From Sandaracinus sp. (GTDB taxonomy: Bacteria > Myxococcota_A > Polyangia > Polyangiales > Houyiibacteriaceae): a DNA stretch of 64,000 bases. The position numbers and the translations under genes were made by a program. This document shows, piece after piece, positions 53,330 to 63,117 of this stretch; within the stretch, counting starts at the first letter, position 1, and every line of letters begins with the position of its first letter. The notes below the pieces were generated by a model. The model was not told the DNA's origin, did no database searches, and worked only from the letters and a program-made list of their open reading frames with translations. The stretch spans positions 62,001-126,000 of the forward strand of contig JACKEH010000004.1 of the NCBI GenBank assembly GCA_020633125.1. The letters run 5' to 3'.

Positions 53330-54910
53330 ATGATGAAGCGTCTCGGCTTGGTCTTCGCTTTGGCTCTTTCGCTCGCGTTCAGCGGGTCGGCGGAGGCACA
53401 GCTTCGAAGGGTGCTCGACCTCAATCGCCAAGCGATGGAGGCCTACAACAACCTCGAGATCGAGCAGGCGATGCAGACCCTGCAGGAGGCGCTGCAGACC
53501 GCACAGCGGTCGAACGTCACCGGCTCGGCGTTGGCTCGCACCTACCTGAACCTCGGCGTCGTCGCGATCGGCGGGTTCGGCGACAACGGCCAGGGCTTGC
53601 AGTACTTCACCGAAGCGCTTCGCGCGGACGGAAGCGTGCAGCTCGACCCGCTGACCAGCACGCCGGACATTCAGTCGGTCTTCACCCTCGCGCAGAATCG
53701 CGTCGGCGGCGGCGGCAACCCCGGTGGCACCACGGGCGGAACCACCGACCCCGGGGGAAGCAACACGGGCGGTGGCTCTCCCGCGCCGCCCGGAACGATT
53801 CCCCACCGTCCTTGGCCCGAGCAGCTGCAGAACACGGCGCTGCCGATCTTCGTCGAGGCGCCCGCGTCCGCCGACGTCGGCGACATCTACGTCTACTACA
53901 AGGCACCCGGCATGCGGGACTTCCGCCGCATGGACATGCAGCGCGTGACCGGCGGCTACGGCGTCGAGCTCCCCTGCGCGGAGATGCTCGCGCCCCGGGT
54001 GCAGTACTACATCGTCGCGTTCGATCCGGCCGGCGCGCCCATGGGCTTCGCGGGCAGCGCCGAGGAGCCGTTCAGCGTCTCGATCGTCACGGCTCGAACG
54101 CAGCAAGCGCCTGCGCTTCCGGGCCAAGCACCGCCCGAGCAGTGCTCCGACGAAGAGTGCCCGCCGGGCATGGCCGGCTGCTCCACGGGGCGCGGAAACG
54201 CCGGGCTCGGCGACACGTGCCGCACCACGAACGAGTGCCGCGCCGGCCTGGTCTGCGAGGACGAGTTCTGCGTCGCGGGCGACGGCGGCGGCGAAGACCC
54301 CGAGACGCCGGCGGGCGACTACCCGCGCTTTTACGTGGACCTCGGCTTCAACATCGGCCTCGGCCTGGTGAAGACCGGCATGCGCATCGACCGCTCGCCC
54401 GACGACGGGGACATGGGTCGCGAAGCCGAGCTCGGATACTTGCTGCCGGGTGACGAAGCCTGCGCTTCCGATGTGCCCGACGACGAGTACTGTCTGAACC
54501 TCGTCGACGACGGCCTCGCGCTTGCGCCGGGCCTGGAGCTCAACCTCGGCTACTGGGTGCACGCCCGAGTGGGCATCGGACTCTTCGTCCGCCTCGCGCT
54601 CAAGGCGGGCGAAGGCACGATGAGCCGCATCCTCTTCGGCGGTCGCTTGCAGGTGCGCTTGACCAAGCCGGTGGCGTCCGGCTTCGAGCTCGTCGCGTTC
54701 GTGGGCGGTGGCGCGGGTCAGTACCAGGTGCAGGCGGCTGACACCGAGCCCTTCGCGATCAGCGGCCTGACCAACGTGAACTTCGGTTTTCAGGCGGCCT
54801 ACCGCTTCACGGACAACGTCGGGCTCTTCTTCCGCTACGCGGTGCACCTGATGTTCCCGACGAGCCTCTTCGCGATGGACCCGACCTTGGGTCTGCAGCT
54901 CGCGTTCTGA
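53330..54910 (+). CDS. exported TPR protein with Cys-rich insert and beta-barrel-like C-terminus
   Basis: 526 residues from one of several adjacent ATGs (53300, 53318, 53330, 53333); the signal peptide ends SGSAEAQ. Residues about 25-120 are TPR-like (EIEQAMQTLQEALQTAQ...). A Gly/Thr-rich linker and a beta domain (IFVEAPASADVGDIYVYYKAPGMRDFRRMDMQ) follow, then a disulfide-rich block (CSDEECPPGMAGC, CRTTNECRAGLVCEDEFC) and a C-terminal region of alternating strands with YFRFYVDLGFNIGLGL-, GIGLFVRLALKAG- and YRFTDNVGLFFRYAVHLMF-like segments. This looks like an outer-membrane beta-barrel. Not assigned to a named family. Confidence 0.75.
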   Translation: MMKRLGLVFALALSLAFSGSAEAQLRRVLDLNRQAMEAYNNLEIEQAMQTLQEALQTAQRSNVTGSALARTYLNLGVVAIGGFGDNGQGLQYFTEALRADGSVQLDPLTSTPDIQSVFTLAQNRVGGGGNPGGTTGGTTDPGGSNTGGGSPAPPGTIPHRPWPEQLQNTALPIFVEAPASADVGDIYVYYKAPGMRDFRRMDMQRVTGGYGVELPCAEMLAPRVQYYIVAFDPAGAPMGFAGSAEEPFSVSIVTARTQQAPALPGQAPPEQCSDEECPPGMAGCSTGRGNAGLGDTCRTTNECRAGLVCEDEFCVAGDGGGEDPETPAGDYPRFYVDLGFNIGLGLVKTGMRIDRSPDDGDMGREAELGYLLPGDEACASDVPDDEYCLNLVDDGLALAPGLELNLGYWVHARVGIGLFVRLALKAGEGTMSRILFGGRLQVRLTKPVASGFELVAFVGGGAGQYQVQAADTEPFAISGLTNVNFGFQAAYRFTDNVGLFFRYAVHLMFPTSLFAMDPTLGLQLAF

Positions 54911-55274
54911 GCGCAGGTCGCGATGGACCCGACGAGTCCTCGTCTTCCGTTCGGAGGTTGGTTCTTGCCGGCGTCTCGCCAAGAACGTTTGGGAGATCGC
55001 GCGCTCGAGGCGGGGGCGGGGCGTGGGCGGAGCGTCGGGAGACCCACGCAGCCTCCGCAGTGGCTGAGCGAAGCGAAGCCCGGAGGAGGCCGCCCTGCTC
55101 GACCGGACAGAGCGGAGCCCGCGCCCCGCACACGCCGGCCCTTCAGCTCAGCACTCAGACATTTCGAGCTTGCTCGACGTCACGGTATCTCTGAGTCGGG
55201 TCGACGTCGCGACGAAAGGCAGCGTCTCGGCGCTGACTTTCGTTTCCGTCTCGTGAGTTTTGGCGGGACGACGC
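54911..55274. other. 364-bp intergenic region between convergent genes
   Basis: No gene recognised. GTTCTTG (54961-54967) and CAAGAAC (54980-54986) form a short inverted repeat and could mark the end of the upstream transcript. The rest is GC-rich with AGCG-type short repeats. Confidence 0.4.
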
Positions 55275-56588
55275 TCAAGCGCGAACGAGTCGCGCGCTCA
55301 AGAGCTGGTAGAGGATCTTGCACACGTCGAAGCTTCCGAGGCGCGTGGCCTCGACGATGCCTCGGACCGTTCGCCGGCCGTCGATCGCATCGAGCACCGT
55401 CCGCTCCTCGCCGCTCATGCGTGCCCGCTGCTCCTCGGTGAGCGCCCGTCGATCGATCTCGGGAACGAGGTCGAAGCTCGACACCTGCTCGGCGATGAGT
55501 CGCCACTCGTCCACGCGGCGAAGACCCTCCATCAAGATGGCCGTGATGGGCATGCCGAGCTGCGCCTCTTCGGCTTCGGGCCGCGTCGCGTAGCGGAAGA
55601 ACGCGAAGCGCCCGCGGGGCCAACGCAGGGCCTCGTACACGAGCTCGCTCGATTGCCGCGAGAGCGCCCGATCGAGGTCGTCGCGCGAGATGTAGCCGAG
55701 CTTCACCATGCGCTGGCCGAGACGGGCGTCCGAGCCCCCGCGGCGAATCAATCGATCGAGGTCCATCGGCTCGACCGCGCCTTCAGCGACCAGATAGCGC
55801 CCCAGCAAGAACTCCGGCGAGACGCCGCGCGCCAAGGCCAGATCCACGCGTCCTTCGCGCAGACAGATCTGCACCGCGCGGGGGTCTTCCTCGACGCCCG
55901 TGTCGGCCTCGACGTGCAACACGCCGGTGTGCGCGAGGTGCTGCAACATCTGCAGGGCTTCCCCGAGCGCCACGTGCTCGAGCCGCCCACGAAGCGCGAC
56001 CTCACCGCCTGCGGCGTGACGACCCAGGTCTTCGCTGAAGCGCAACACCGCGACCGCGGGGGGACGTCGCTCGCTCCACGAGGACGCCACGTCGTCACGC
56101 AGCACGGAGGTCTCGAGACCCTCGAGGAAACGCCCGATCTCGTCCCACACGTTCGTCGCGCGGAGCTCACGGTCGGCGTCGGTCGCCGCACGCGCAGCGG
56201 CGAAGGGGTCTTCGACCACCTCGCGCGGCCCCTCGAGCACGTGCGCGACCACGGCCGTCAGCGCCTCGGGGGCGAAGGGTTTGCCGAGCACGTCCGCGGC
56301 GCCCACCGTCGCGCTCACCACCGCCGCGCGCGGGGAGGGAAGGGCGGTCACCAAGACGAGCGGCACGTCCTTCAGGTTCTCGGTGGCCCGCAGCGACTTC
56401 GCGAAACGTTCGAGCTCGAGGCCCGCCGCTTCCGCCAGCACGAGCTGCGGGACGACCCGTTCGGCGAGCGCCAACGCCTCGTCCACGTTCGACGCTTCGC
56501 TGACCTCGTGACCGAGCAGCTCGAGCTGCCGCCTCGCCACCCGCCGAGGGGTCTCGACGGCATCCAAGAGAAGCACGCGCGCGCGCAT
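55275..56588 (-). CDS. response-regulator-like protein with degenerate receiver and DUF4388 domain
   Basis: 437 residues. A receiver domain (about 3-125: RVLLLDAVETPRRVARRQLELLGHEV, LVTALP, GAADVLGKPFAPEAL with the lysine) has lost the phospho-acceptor: the usual LVLLD is LVLAEA, with Glu in place of Asp, and the acidic pair is reduced. The middle (about 185-290) is DUF4388 (LRGRLEHVALGEALQMLQHLAHTGVLHVEA), common in delta-proteobacterial regulators. The C-terminus resembles the helical/winged part of these proteins (VLDAIDGRRTVRGIVEATRLGSFDVCKILYQLL). Its start overlaps the stop of the giant TPR gene (TGATG). Confidence 0.82.
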   Translation of the reverse strand: MRARVLLLDAVETPRRVARRQLELLGHEVSEASNVDEALALAERVVPQLVLAEAAGLELERFAKSLRATENLKDVPLVLVTALPSPRAAVVSATVGAADVLGKPFAPEALTAVVAHVLEGPREVVEDPFAAARAATDADRELRATNVWDEIGRFLEGLETSVLRDDVASSWSERRPPAVAVLRFSEDLGRHAAGGEVALRGRLEHVALGEALQMLQHLAHTGVLHVEADTGVEEDPRAVQICLREGRVDLALARGVSPEFLLGRYLVAEGAVEPMDLDRLIRRGGSDARLGQRMVKLGYISRDDLDRALSRQSSELVYEALRWPRGRFAFFRYATRPEAEEAQLGMPITAILMEGLRRVDEWRLIAEQVSSFDLVPEIDRRALTEEQRARMSGEERTVLDAIDGRRTVRGIVEATRLGSFDVCKILYQLLSARLVRA

Positions 56589-59500
56589 CAACCGCCTCCG
56601 AGCAACCCGACGTGGCGGCGGACGTGCATCGCCGGCTTCGACGCCCAGAACACCACCAGATCACGCGCGAGCTCCGAGCCCGCGATCCACGCGGCGCCCG
56701 TGCCTGCGGAGGCGTCGCGATCGAAACGGCGCACCGCTTCGAGGCTCCCCGTGAGGTCGTCGGCGAGCAACGCCGCCACGCGCAGCGCCGTACGGTGCGC
56801 GCCACGAACCCAACGGGGGAAGTCGACCCGTCCCGCATCCACGTAAGCCTGCGCGGCGTCTTCCATCGGACGGCGCTGGCGCCGGGCGAGGTATTTGTAG
56901 AGACGCTTGCTCTGCTCTTCGAGCAGCTCCTCGCTGGTGAGCCCGCCACCGAAGCCGGGTCGGACGTGACGTGCGGCGCTCGCGAGCAGCACCTCGAGCT
57001 CGCGGGGCGTCAGCTTCTCGACGAGGCCCAACCCACGCGCGAGGTGCACGAGCGGACGCGCGAGCGTGAAGACCTGCTGCGAGAGCGGCAGCTCCCCGAG
57101 CGACGCCGGCACGACGAGCATCGGCGGCGCGCCCATCTCGAGTGCGAGCCCACGGTGACGATCGTTGTGCACGTAGAGCTCGAACGCCTCGAGCCCGAGC
57201 GACGCGGCGATGCGGTCTGCGAGCTCCCGCAGCGGATGGCCACTTCGAGCCGTGATTCGGTCGCGCGCGACGAGGCCGAAGCTCTCGAGGTCGGAGGGGA
57301 AGAGCTTCGGCAACGCGCTCTCGATCGAACGCATCAGACGCCCGGCCGCTTCTTGCTCCGGCGTCGGGGTACCGAGGTGGTCGAGCACGTCGACGAACGC
57401 ACCCGCACGCGCCGACGCGGGCCGAGGCGGTTCCTGCGAGAGCACGCCGCGCTCCAAATCGGTCGCGGCGCCGAGCACGAAGAGCGGCTCGGTGGCGATC
57501 CGCGCCTCACGCCGGCTCCCGTTCTCGAGGAAGGTGCGGGCGAGCTCGCGCCAGTGGTCGGCCTGCGTCGGCTCGTGGGCGGCGAGCGCTTGAAACGCCT
57601 CCACCGCTTCCCCACGTCGGCCTGCGCTGCGAAGCCGAACCGCGAGCTCGCGCTGCACCTCGGGAGCCCGCGTCGTCGCGAACGCTCGCTCCAGGAGCTC
57701 GAGCGCCGCTTTCGGTCGCGCCAAGGCGTCGTGAAGCACGCGCGCGAGCTCGAGATGTGTCGGCGTCGAGCCGGTCGGTTCGAGGGTTCCGAGGTGACGC
57801 TCGAGCGCTTCGGCGTAGACCTCCCACTCGGTCGCGCTTCGACAACGCGCCTTGAGCTCCAACGCCGCTTCGCTGCCCGGCCCCGCGAGCGCGACGGCTT
57901 CGGCCAACGCTTCGACGGACGCCTTGTCGACGCCTCGCCCGTCTTCGACGCGTGCGAGCCGAACCAACGCAGCGGCTCGCTCCGCCGGATCCGTCAGCAA
58001 CTGAACGAGCTGGCGCGTCGCGGTGCGCGCGGCGTCCAGATGACCCGCGGTTTCTTCGAGCTCGGCGAGTCGCTCCAACGCACCGACGTGGTCGGGCGTC
58101 ATCGCGAGCACCGCTTGAAGGCTGACCAGCGCCCGCGAGGGATCGCCGAGCGCCCCGCCCCAGAGGTCCGCGAGCTCGAGGTGTGCTTCGACCAAGAGCT
58201 CCGCCGGAGGCCGCTGCGCGACGAGCCGCCCGAGCGTCTCGGCCGCGGCGTCGTTGGCACCGGCGCGCCGTTGGTAGCTCGCGAGCCGCCGAAGCGCGGG
58301 CAAGTGACCCGGCGCGTCGCGCAACACCCGCGAGACCGCGGCTACCGCGGCTTGAAGGCTTCCGAGCGAGTCGGCTTCGAGCTCCGCGACCTCGAGCCAG
58401 AGCGCGGCGACGCGATGGGCGACGGTGCACGCCGTCGCCGCCTGCGCCAACCGATCGGCCAGCCGTCGAAGCTCCTGCTTCGCGCGAAGCGCGCGCGAGA
58501 GCACGTGGGCGGCCTCTTCCGAGTCGGGCGCCGTCTCGAGCGCACGCTCGAGGTCCGCCACGGCACCGTCCACGTCGCCGAGCCGCTCGAGGCGCACTCG
58601 CGCGCTTCGCACCAACGCGCCCGCCACGTCCGACGGACGCTCCGCCACCGACGCCTCGCGCCGCGCGGCCTCGGCCAAGAGCGTGGGATCGTCGAGCCGC
58701 TCGGCCATGCGCGCGAAGCCTCGCGTGGCCGCGAGGTTCTTTTCGTCGGCGACCAGCGCCTCTCGGAAAGCCGTCAGCGCGTCCGTTCGGCCCAGCGCTT
58801 CGAGCGCTTCACCGCGGCGCGCGAGGTGCGCGGCGCGCGAGCCGGGGTCGTCTGCGCATGCCGCGAGACGTTCGTCGATCCACGCCAATCGCTCGCTGTC
58901 GCGCGCCTCGAGGGCGATGGCTTCGAGCGCCTCGAGCGCGGCGCGATGCAGCGGATCGATGCGAAGGATTTCCTCGAGCACGCGCGCGACGTCCGCCGGT
59001 GCCGCGAGGCGACGCGAGACCGCGACCTCCGCGTGTCGCTGGAGCGCCGCGATGCGGCTCGCCGGATCCACGCAGACCTTCGCTTGAGCCGCGAGCACGC
59101 GCGCCCACGCGTCAGGCGGGCCGAGCCGTCGGTAGAGCGCCTCGAGCCCGCGCAGCGCCGCGAGGTTCGTCGGGTCGAGGGCCAGCACCGCCTCGAGCCG
59201 CAGCGCCGCACGCTTCGGGTCGTCGACGCCCTCGGCGAGCACCGCCGCTTCGCGCAACCCGGCGTCCACCGCACCCGGCACGTCGGTGCGTGCCTTCGCT
59301 TCGGCGGCGAGGTCTTGCGCATGCGCGCCCCACGCGCGGTCCTTGGTTCGAAGGCGCGCGAGCGCATCGAGCGCACGAGGATCGCCAGGCCGCTCGGCGA
59401 GCACCGCCTCCCACGTGCTCAACGCGCCCCTCACGTCACCGAGCTGTTCTTCGCGAAGCTCGGCTTGGCGCACGAGATTCGCGATCGAGGGCGCGCGTTT

Positions 59501-62092
59501 CTTCTCGGCTTCGAGGAACGCGTCGAGGGCCTTCCAATCGCGGCGGCTCTCGAGGCGTCGCCCGAGCTCGCGTCGCGCGCCGTTGTTCTTCGGGTCGAGC
59601 TCGATGGCCTTTCGAAGGTGACCCAGCCCCGCGTCCTCGCGACCGAGGTGATCGAACGCGAGGGTCGCGAGCTCGAGCTGCAGCGCGGCGGCGTCGCCGC
59701 CCTTGGTGGCCGCGCGTTTCTCCAGCACCGCGGCGAGGTCGTCCCACCGACCGAGCGCGCGAAGCTCCGCCGACAGGCCCGCGAGCGCGCGTGGGTGCGT
59801 CGGCACGAGCTCGAGCACCTTTCGGTAACGCATGACGGCGCCTTCGCGGTCCGACGAGGAGGCGAGCACTTCCGCCGCACGGCAGAGCAACTCCGCGCGT
59901 GCCGCGAGGTCCTTCGTCAGCGCGGCTTCCCGCTCGAGCGCCGTGACGAGCTCGTCGATGCGCCCCGCACGTTCGGCGGTGCGCTGCCAGCCACGAAGCG
60001 CACCGAGATTTCCGGCGTCGAGCTCGAGGATGCGTCGGAACGTCTGCGCGGCGCGGCCCGCGTCGTCGAGCTCGGACTCGAAGATGCCCGCGATGCGGAA
60101 GAGCGCAGCCACACGTGCCGAATCGTCCTTCGCGAGGTCGATCGCGCTCTCGTGAAGCGCGGCGAGCTCGTGCCAACGACGGGTGCGCTGGTAGAGCCGG
60201 TCGAGCGCCCGGAACGAAGGCAGGTGTCCGGGCCGAGTCGCGAGCGCCCGCGCGTGGGTCTCGATCGCGGCGTCGACGTCACCCCGACGCTCGAGGAGCT
60301 CCGCCACGCGCTGCAGTGCGGCTGCGCGCCGGGTGTCGTCGCGTGTCGCTTCGGCCTCGGCGCGACGAAGGGCGATGAGGTCTTCCCAGCGCTCCCCTTC
60401 CACGAGGAGCGGCTCGACCGCGCGAAGGGTGGACTCGTGGGTTGCGTCGATCGCCAACGCGGCGCGGTACCAATGGACCGCCTGTTCGGGGCTGCCGAGC
60501 CGGTGCTCGTGAACGGCGCCGAGGCGATGCAAGAAGCCCACGCGGTCCTCGTCGGGCGCGACGCGTGCTGCGGCTTCGAGCGTCGTCGCCAACGCGTCCC
60601 AGCGCGCCGCGTCGTCGTAGAGGCGCGCCAACCCGCCGAGCACGTCGAGGTCGTCCGGTGCCAGCTCCGCGGCCTTTTCGAGCGCCGCGATGCCCTCGGC
60701 GCGGTTGCCGAGCCGGTCCGCTTGAATCGTCCCGACCCGCGACCAAGCCGCCACCCGAACCTTCGCGTCGTCCGCGAGCTCGGCCTCGGTGGCGAGCACC
60801 CGCGCGAGGTCACGCCAGCGCCGGCTCGTGTGGTGAAGACGCTTGAGCGCGGCGAGCGCGCCCGGCGCCCGCGGATCGAGGCGCAACGCGGTCTCGAAGA
60901 GCTCCGTCGCGCGTTCCGGATCCTGCGCGCGCAGCTCCGCGAGGTGGGCACGCTCCGCGACGAGGATCGCGCGATGGCGTGGATCCGCCGTGACGACGTT
61001 GGCCGTCTGCTCGAGCACGCGGTCGAGCGCGTCCCAGCTCTTGTCGTCCGCGCATCGATCCGCGAGCGCGCGCAACACCCCGACGTGCGTGCGGTCGAGC
61101 TCGAAGGCCGTCTCGTACGCCTTTCGCGCGTCGGCCTTCTGGTCGAGCGCGTCTTCGAGCAAACGACCTTTCGCGAGCAGCAACCCGGCCTTGCGCGAGG
61201 GGTCGGAGAGCAAGCGAAGCTCACGATCGTAGAGCGGGAGCGCGGCTTGCCAGCTCTTGCGCGCGAGCAGCGTGCGCCGCAGCCCACGCACGCTCGGCAG
61301 ATGCTCCGGCATGGCGTCGAGCGCGGCTTGGTAATGCGTCGACGCCTTCTTCGGGTCGCCCATGGCGTGCTCGTAGACACGGGCGATCGCGTAGGACAGA
61401 CGCCCCCGGCGGCTCGGGTCGCTCGGCGCCGATCGAAGCTCGGCTTCCCAACGCTCGATCTCGGCTTCGGGGGAGAGCTCTCCGTCCTCGCTCGGGCCTC
61501 CGCTCACGACCAGCGCCGCGGCCGCTTTCGGCGCCGGCGGGGGAAGGGTCCCGGCCTGGCTCTGTCGCGGCGCGCTCGCAGCGCCAGGCGACGAGGGGGC
61601 CTTCGCAGCTCCGGGCGACGTCGCGACGGGGGAACGCGTGGCGCCGGGCGAGCTGGTCGACGGCGCTCGTGCGCCGCCCGGGCTCGAAGGAGCCTTGGCC
61701 GCGCCAGTGCTCGAGGGCACACGAACCGCGCCGGGGCTCGACGCGCGGGGAGGCGGCGCGACGGGGGGCGAAGCCGCGGGCGGAGGTGGCGCGACGGGCG
61801 GCGAAGCCGTGGGCGGAGGTGGTGCGACGGGTGCGGATGCCACGGGTGGTGGTGGCGGCATCGAAGCCGGCCGCGCAGGAAGTGGCGGAGGCACGGAGGG
61901 ACGCACCGCGCCGGTGGCTTCGCGAGGCGGCTTCGGTGGCACGCTCGGGTGCCGCGCGGGGGGAAGAGCCTTCGGGGGCGTCGCGGCCGGTGGGGGAGGG
62001 GGCGCGTCCGCCTTCGAGCGCTTACCGACTTCGTCCTCGAGCTCGTCGAGGAGCACCTCCATGGTCGACTCGCGACGCTCGTCCTCCGCCAT
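56588..62092 (-). CDS. giant TPR-repeat protein
   Basis: 1834 residues from the ATG at 62090-62092. After a short acidic N-terminus, about residues 25-190 are Pro/Ala/Ser-rich (PPPP, ASSPGA repeats). Residues about 200-1530 are a long solenoid of TPR-like pairs repeating roughly every 34-80 residues (examples: PGALAALKRLHHTSRRWRDLA, LDVLGGLARLYDDAARWDAL, LPSFRALDRLYQRTRRWHELA). The last 270 residues are a distinct domain (FELYVHNDRHRGLALEMGAPPMLVVPASLG, FTLARPLVHLARGLGLVEKLT) seen in myxobacterial relatives but with no known activity. No signal peptide: it is cytoplasmic. Upstream of the DUF4388 gene and downstream of a sigma factor, so a regulatory or motility scaffold is possible. Confidence 0.85.
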   Translation of the reverse strand: MAEDERRESTMEVLLDELEDEVGKRSKADAPPPPPAATPPKALPPARHPSVPPKPPREATGAVRPSVPPPLPARPASMPPPPPVASAPVAPPPPTASPPVAPPPPAASPPVAPPPRASSPGAVRVPSSTGAAKAPSSPGGARAPSTSSPGATRSPVATSPGAAKAPSSPGAASAPRQSQAGTLPPPAPKAAAALVVSGGPSEDGELSPEAEIERWEAELRSAPSDPSRRGRLSYAIARVYEHAMGDPKKASTHYQAALDAMPEHLPSVRGLRRTLLARKSWQAALPLYDRELRLLSDPSRKAGLLLAKGRLLEDALDQKADARKAYETAFELDRTHVGVLRALADRCADDKSWDALDRVLEQTANVVTADPRHRAILVAERAHLAELRAQDPERATELFETALRLDPRAPGALAALKRLHHTSRRWRDLARVLATEAELADDAKVRVAAWSRVGTIQADRLGNRAEGIAALEKAAELAPDDLDVLGGLARLYDDAARWDALATTLEAAARVAPDEDRVGFLHRLGAVHEHRLGSPEQAVHWYRAALAIDATHESTLRAVEPLLVEGERWEDLIALRRAEAEATRDDTRRAAALQRVAELLERRGDVDAAIETHARALATRPGHLPSFRALDRLYQRTRRWHELAALHESAIDLAKDDSARVAALFRIAGIFESELDDAGRAAQTFRRILELDAGNLGALRGWQRTAERAGRIDELVTALEREAALTKDLAARAELLCRAAEVLASSSDREGAVMRYRKVLELVPTHPRALAGLSAELRALGRWDDLAAVLEKRAATKGGDAAALQLELATLAFDHLGREDAGLGHLRKAIELDPKNNGARRELGRRLESRRDWKALDAFLEAEKKRAPSIANLVRQAELREEQLGDVRGALSTWEAVLAERPGDPRALDALARLRTKDRAWGAHAQDLAAEAKARTDVPGAVDAGLREAAVLAEGVDDPKRAALRLEAVLALDPTNLAALRGLEALYRRLGPPDAWARVLAAQAKVCVDPASRIAALQRHAEVAVSRRLAAPADVARVLEEILRIDPLHRAALEALEAIALEARDSERLAWIDERLAACADDPGSRAAHLARRGEALEALGRTDALTAFREALVADEKNLAATRGFARMAERLDDPTLLAEAARREASVAERPSDVAGALVRSARVRLERLGDVDGAVADLERALETAPDSEEAAHVLSRALRAKQELRRLADRLAQAATACTVAHRVAALWLEVAELEADSLGSLQAAVAAVSRVLRDAPGHLPALRRLASYQRRAGANDAAAETLGRLVAQRPPAELLVEAHLELADLWGGALGDPSRALVSLQAVLAMTPDHVGALERLAELEETAGHLDAARTATRQLVQLLTDPAERAAALVRLARVEDGRGVDKASVEALAEAVALAGPGSEAALELKARCRSATEWEVYAEALERHLGTLEPTGSTPTHLELARVLHDALARPKAALELLERAFATTRAPEVQRELAVRLRSAGRRGEAVEAFQALAAHEPTQADHWRELARTFLENGSRREARIATEPLFVLGAATDLERGVLSQEPPRPASARAGAFVDVLDHLGTPTPEQEAAGRLMRSIESALPKLFPSDLESFGLVARDRITARSGHPLRELADRIAASLGLEAFELYVHNDRHRGLALEMGAPPMLVVPASLGELPLSQQVFTLARPLVHLARGLGLVEKLTPRELEVLLASAARHVRPGFGGGLTSEELLEEQSKRLYKYLARRQRRPMEDAAQAYVDAGRVDFPRWVRGAHRTALRVAALLADDLTGSLEAVRRFDRDASAGTGAAWIAGSELARDLVVFWASKPAMHVRRHVGLLGGG

Positions 62093-62188
62093 CGCTCGAT
62101 TCTGCCCCCTCGCGCCTTCCCACCCAAGCCCGATCGTCCCCTGGACGTGGGTTTCGCCTATCCGAACGAGCCTCACTCCGAAACGACA

Positions 62189-62220
62189 CGAGCCCCCGAC
62201 GAAACACGTCGGAGGCTCGT
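62189..62220 (-). terminator. hairpin downstream of the sigma-factor gene
   Basis: On the minus strand GAGCCTCCGACG pairs with CGTCGGGGGCTC around TGTTT; the following TCGTTT has a weak T-run. It lies 16 bp after the sigma-factor stop and before the giant TPR gene. Confidence 0.5.
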
Positions 62221-62235
62221 CGCGAGGGCGGCGCG

Positions 62236-63081
62236 TCAGGCGGCGGCGACGTCGTGAAGCTCGGCGCGAAGCTTCTGCTTGGCGCGGGCCTCGAGCTGGC
62301 GGGCGCGCTCCCGGCTGACGCCGAGCTGTCGGCCGAGCGCCGCGAGCGTCATCTCTTCCTCTTCGTCGCGGAGCAGCCGGTGCTCGACGATGAATCGCTC
62401 TCGCTCGTCGAGCGCCAAGAGCGCGTCGTGAAGGCGCGACGAGAGCGCGCTTTGACGGTGGCTCCGGTCGACGACCTCGTCCTGCAGCACGCCGTCGTCC
62501 TCGAGCGTGTCGACCAGCGCGATGCCCGAGTCGTCGAAGACCTTCGCATCGAGCGAGACGTCGCGGCCTTCGAGTCGACGGAGCATCTGCTCCATCTTCT
62601 CCGGCGAGACGCCGAAACGCTCCGCCATCATCTCGATGCGCTTGTACGGGTCCTGCTCCAGGTTCGCGACCCGGGCGCGCTCGCGGCGAAGGCGGAAGAA
62701 CAGCTTCGAGCGCAGCGGTCCGCTCCCAGCGCCGACCATGCTCGTCGACCGGACCACCGCCTCCAGCACGAAGGCGCGAATCCAGTACCCGGCGTAAGTG
62801 ACGAAGCGCGTGCCCCGGTCCGGGTCGAATTTCGAAACCGCGGTGACCAGGCCGACGCTGCCCTCGGCGATCAAGTCCCCGAGCCGAATGCCGTACCGGC
62901 GGTATTGGAGCGCCACCGCGACCACGTAGCGGAGATTGGCCTCCACCAGCTTGTCCGCCGCGCGTTGGTCGCCAGCCCGGGCCAACACGGCCAAGTCGTG
63001 CTCGTCCTCGCGGCTGAGCGTGGGAATCGCGCGAACCTTCTCGATGTACCGATCGAGCTCGGGGTCTTTCTGGTACGCCAT
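62236..63081 (-). CDS. rpoH: RpoH-family (sigma-32) sigma factor
   Basis: 281 residues. Region 2 is complete: ALARAGDQRAADKLVEANLRYVVAVALQY (2.1-2.2), DLIAEGSVGLVTAVSKFDPDRGTRFVTYAGYWIR (2.3-2.4). Region 4 ends LAALGRQLGVSRERARQLEARAKQKLR. There is no region 1.1, and the spacing (about 280 residues) is that of heat-shock or developmental sigma-32-type factors; the RpoH box Q(R/K)KLFFxLR is here as SKLFFRLRRER. Myxobacteria have several such paralogues (for example the SigB/SigC type), so the exact name is uncertain. A 14-bp palindrome lies 22 bp upstream. Confidence 0.88.
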   Translation of the reverse strand: MAYQKDPELDRYIEKVRAIPTLSREDEHDLAVLARAGDQRAADKLVEANLRYVVAVALQYRRYGIRLGDLIAEGSVGLVTAVSKFDPDRGTRFVTYAGYWIRAFVLEAVVRSTSMVGAGSGPLRSKLFFRLRRERARVANLEQDPYKRIEMMAERFGVSPEKMEQMLRRLEGRDVSLDAKVFDDSGIALVDTLEDDGVLQDEVVDRSHRQSALSSRLHDALLALDERERFIVEHRLLRDEEEEMTLAALGRQLGVSRERARQLEARAKQKLRAELHDVAAA

Positions 63082-63103
63082 GCAACCCTCGTCGCTGTTG
63101 GTG

Positions 63104-63117
63104 ACGTTACGTAACGT
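63104..63117. promoter_or_regulatory. 14-bp perfect palindrome upstream of the sigma gene
   Basis: ACGTTACGTAACGT is an exact palindrome, 22 bp before the sigma-factor ATG. An imperfect relative with GTTAC lies at 63216-63234. It is likely an operator in the promoter of this gene or of the divergent pth. Confidence 0.55.

Noticed and set aside
56612..62257. 1881-codon open frame antisense to the giant TPR gene
   Set aside because: Arg/Glu-rich shadow of the GC-rich repeat gene on the other strand; no domains, and the sense frame has clear TPR structure.
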